Shown piece by piece: positions 5,792 through 6,288 of a stretch of 6,288 nucleotides of DNA. The translations under genes were made by a program, and so were the position numbers. The stretch's first letter is position 1; each line of letters begins with the position of its first letter. The stretch is from contig WLRX01000056.1 of assembly GCA_009706135.1 (NCBI GenBank), forward strand, positions 1 to 6,288, read 5' to 3'. The DNA is from Actinomycetota bacterium (GTDB lineage Bacteria > Actinomycetota > Actinomycetes > Nanopelagicales > Nanopelagicaceae). The notes below the pieces were generated by a model. That model did not search any database, had not been told where the DNA came from, and saw nothing but the letters and a program-made list of their open reading frames with translations.

Positions 5792-6288
5792 TTACGAAGA
5801 TTGAATTGTCACGTTGTAAACATTTGTTGAATCAATTTTCGAACTTAAGGCTCCAAACTCAACGGTCAGAGTGAAATCTGTGCCATTAACGTTACCACTA
5901 TCAAAACTGGAAGACCATGTAAGATCTGCCGTTGAGCCAGCACCGCAAGATGTTCCATCCGCCGCAGCGTAAGAATCGATTATACACGTGGCAAGTGACG
6001 AACTATTGGCAGTGTTATCGTAAACATTTACTTCAAATTTCTTTGAACCGCAACCGTAATCTATCCCACTGAATACAACACTGCCTAATGTAAATGTTCC
6101 CACAGCATTTGCAGCATTCGCATAGTCAGTATCTGCAGTCATCGTTATGTCACTATCACAAACAACAGTTCGCTGGACTCCTTGACCAAATTGAATGGGA
6201 TCTTCACCATTGATTGAAATAGTCGCCGCCAAAGTTGAACCAATAACTGGAATTGCGACTAGTGCAGCGATACCTAGAGCAACCTTTA
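5792..6288 (-). CDS. Exported beta-rich four-cysteine protein, N-terminus cut by window edge
   Basis: The first 164 readable codons and the TAA stop (5792-5794) are present; the start lies beyond 6288. Although a TTG at 6232 could be read as a start, the frame continues upstream into a clear hydrophobic signal sequence (KVALGIAALVAIPVIGS, then TLAATISING), so translation surely begins outside the window. Cleavage is likely near the TLAA-T stretch. The mature part (about 143 residues) is Ser/Thr/Gly/Asp-rich, acidic, and has four cysteines (43, 79, 101, 114 in visible numbering), consistent with two disulfides in a secreted beta-sandwich. Its FTLGSVVFSGIDYGC segment (65-79) resembles part of the outer domain of the J-domain/collagen protein downstream. 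No sorting (LPxTG) motif or C-terminal anchor is visible, so it is probably released or polymerised at the surface. The adjacent SipW-type peptidase gene makes it a likely substrate. I do not recognise a named family. Confidence 0.85.
   Translation of the reverse strand, partial: KVALGIAALVAIPVIGSTLAATISINGEDPIQFGQGVQRTVVCDSDITMTADTDYANAANAVGTFTLGSVVFSGIDYGCGSKKFEVNVYDNTANSSSLATCIIDSYAAADGTSCGAGSTADLTWSSSFDSGNVNGTDFTLTVEFGALSSKIDSTNVYNVTIQSS

Noticed and set aside
6230..6232. TTG as the start of the exported four-Cys protein
   Set aside because: The frame continues upstream into a clear signal peptide hydrophobic core to the window edge, so this TTG is an internal Leu codon.

Overview
The window is AT-rich, densely packed bacterial DNA. 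Gene content (an actinobacterial-type split lycopene cyclase, a cold-shock protein tail, an M23 peptidase, an ER-type signal peptidase) and very short or overlapping gene junctions suggest a streamlined actinobacterium. Freshwater acI-type lineages (Nanopelagicales) are a plausible guess, but this is inference from gene content and could not be checked.

Layout. The left edge (1-72, + strand) is the tail of a cold-shock protein. A strong bidirectional terminator (93-128) separates it from an exported M23-family peptidase on the minus strand (133-729). A 39-base gap holding a perfect 7-bp inverted repeat separates that gene from a divergent two-gene unit, crtYc-crtYd (769-1396, +), encoding the two halves of a heterodimeric lycopene cyclase. 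crtYd runs convergently into a minus-strand operon, overlapping its last gene by 4 bases.

The minus-strand operon fills the rest (6288 down to 1393) and is the most interesting part. In transcription order it encodes: (1) an exported four-cysteine, beta-rich protein, cut by the window edge; (2) an ER/SipW-type signal peptidase with Ser, His and Asp catalytic residues; (3) a protein of about 563 residues with a signal peptide, a predicted Ig-like outer domain, an acidic cytoplasmic loop and many membrane segments; (4) a protein that joins a cytoplasmic J-domain, one membrane span, 27 uninterrupted collagen Gly-X-Y triplets and a six-cysteine outer domain; (5) a single-span protein whose outer domain looks like a signal-peptidase fold without catalytic residues. 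The last three genes are joined by overlaps, two of them ATGA, so co-translation is likely.

Reading them together: the outer domain of the collagen protein shares a recognisable sequence pattern with the exported four-cysteine protein, and the last protein resembles the non-catalytic parts of the signal peptidase. I infer a dedicated export and surface-assembly system, loosely comparable to SipW-dependent export in Bacillus, with a membrane-anchored collagen-like stalk coupled to a cytoplasmic DnaK co-chaperone. That function is a hypothesis; the domain architecture is visible in the sequence.
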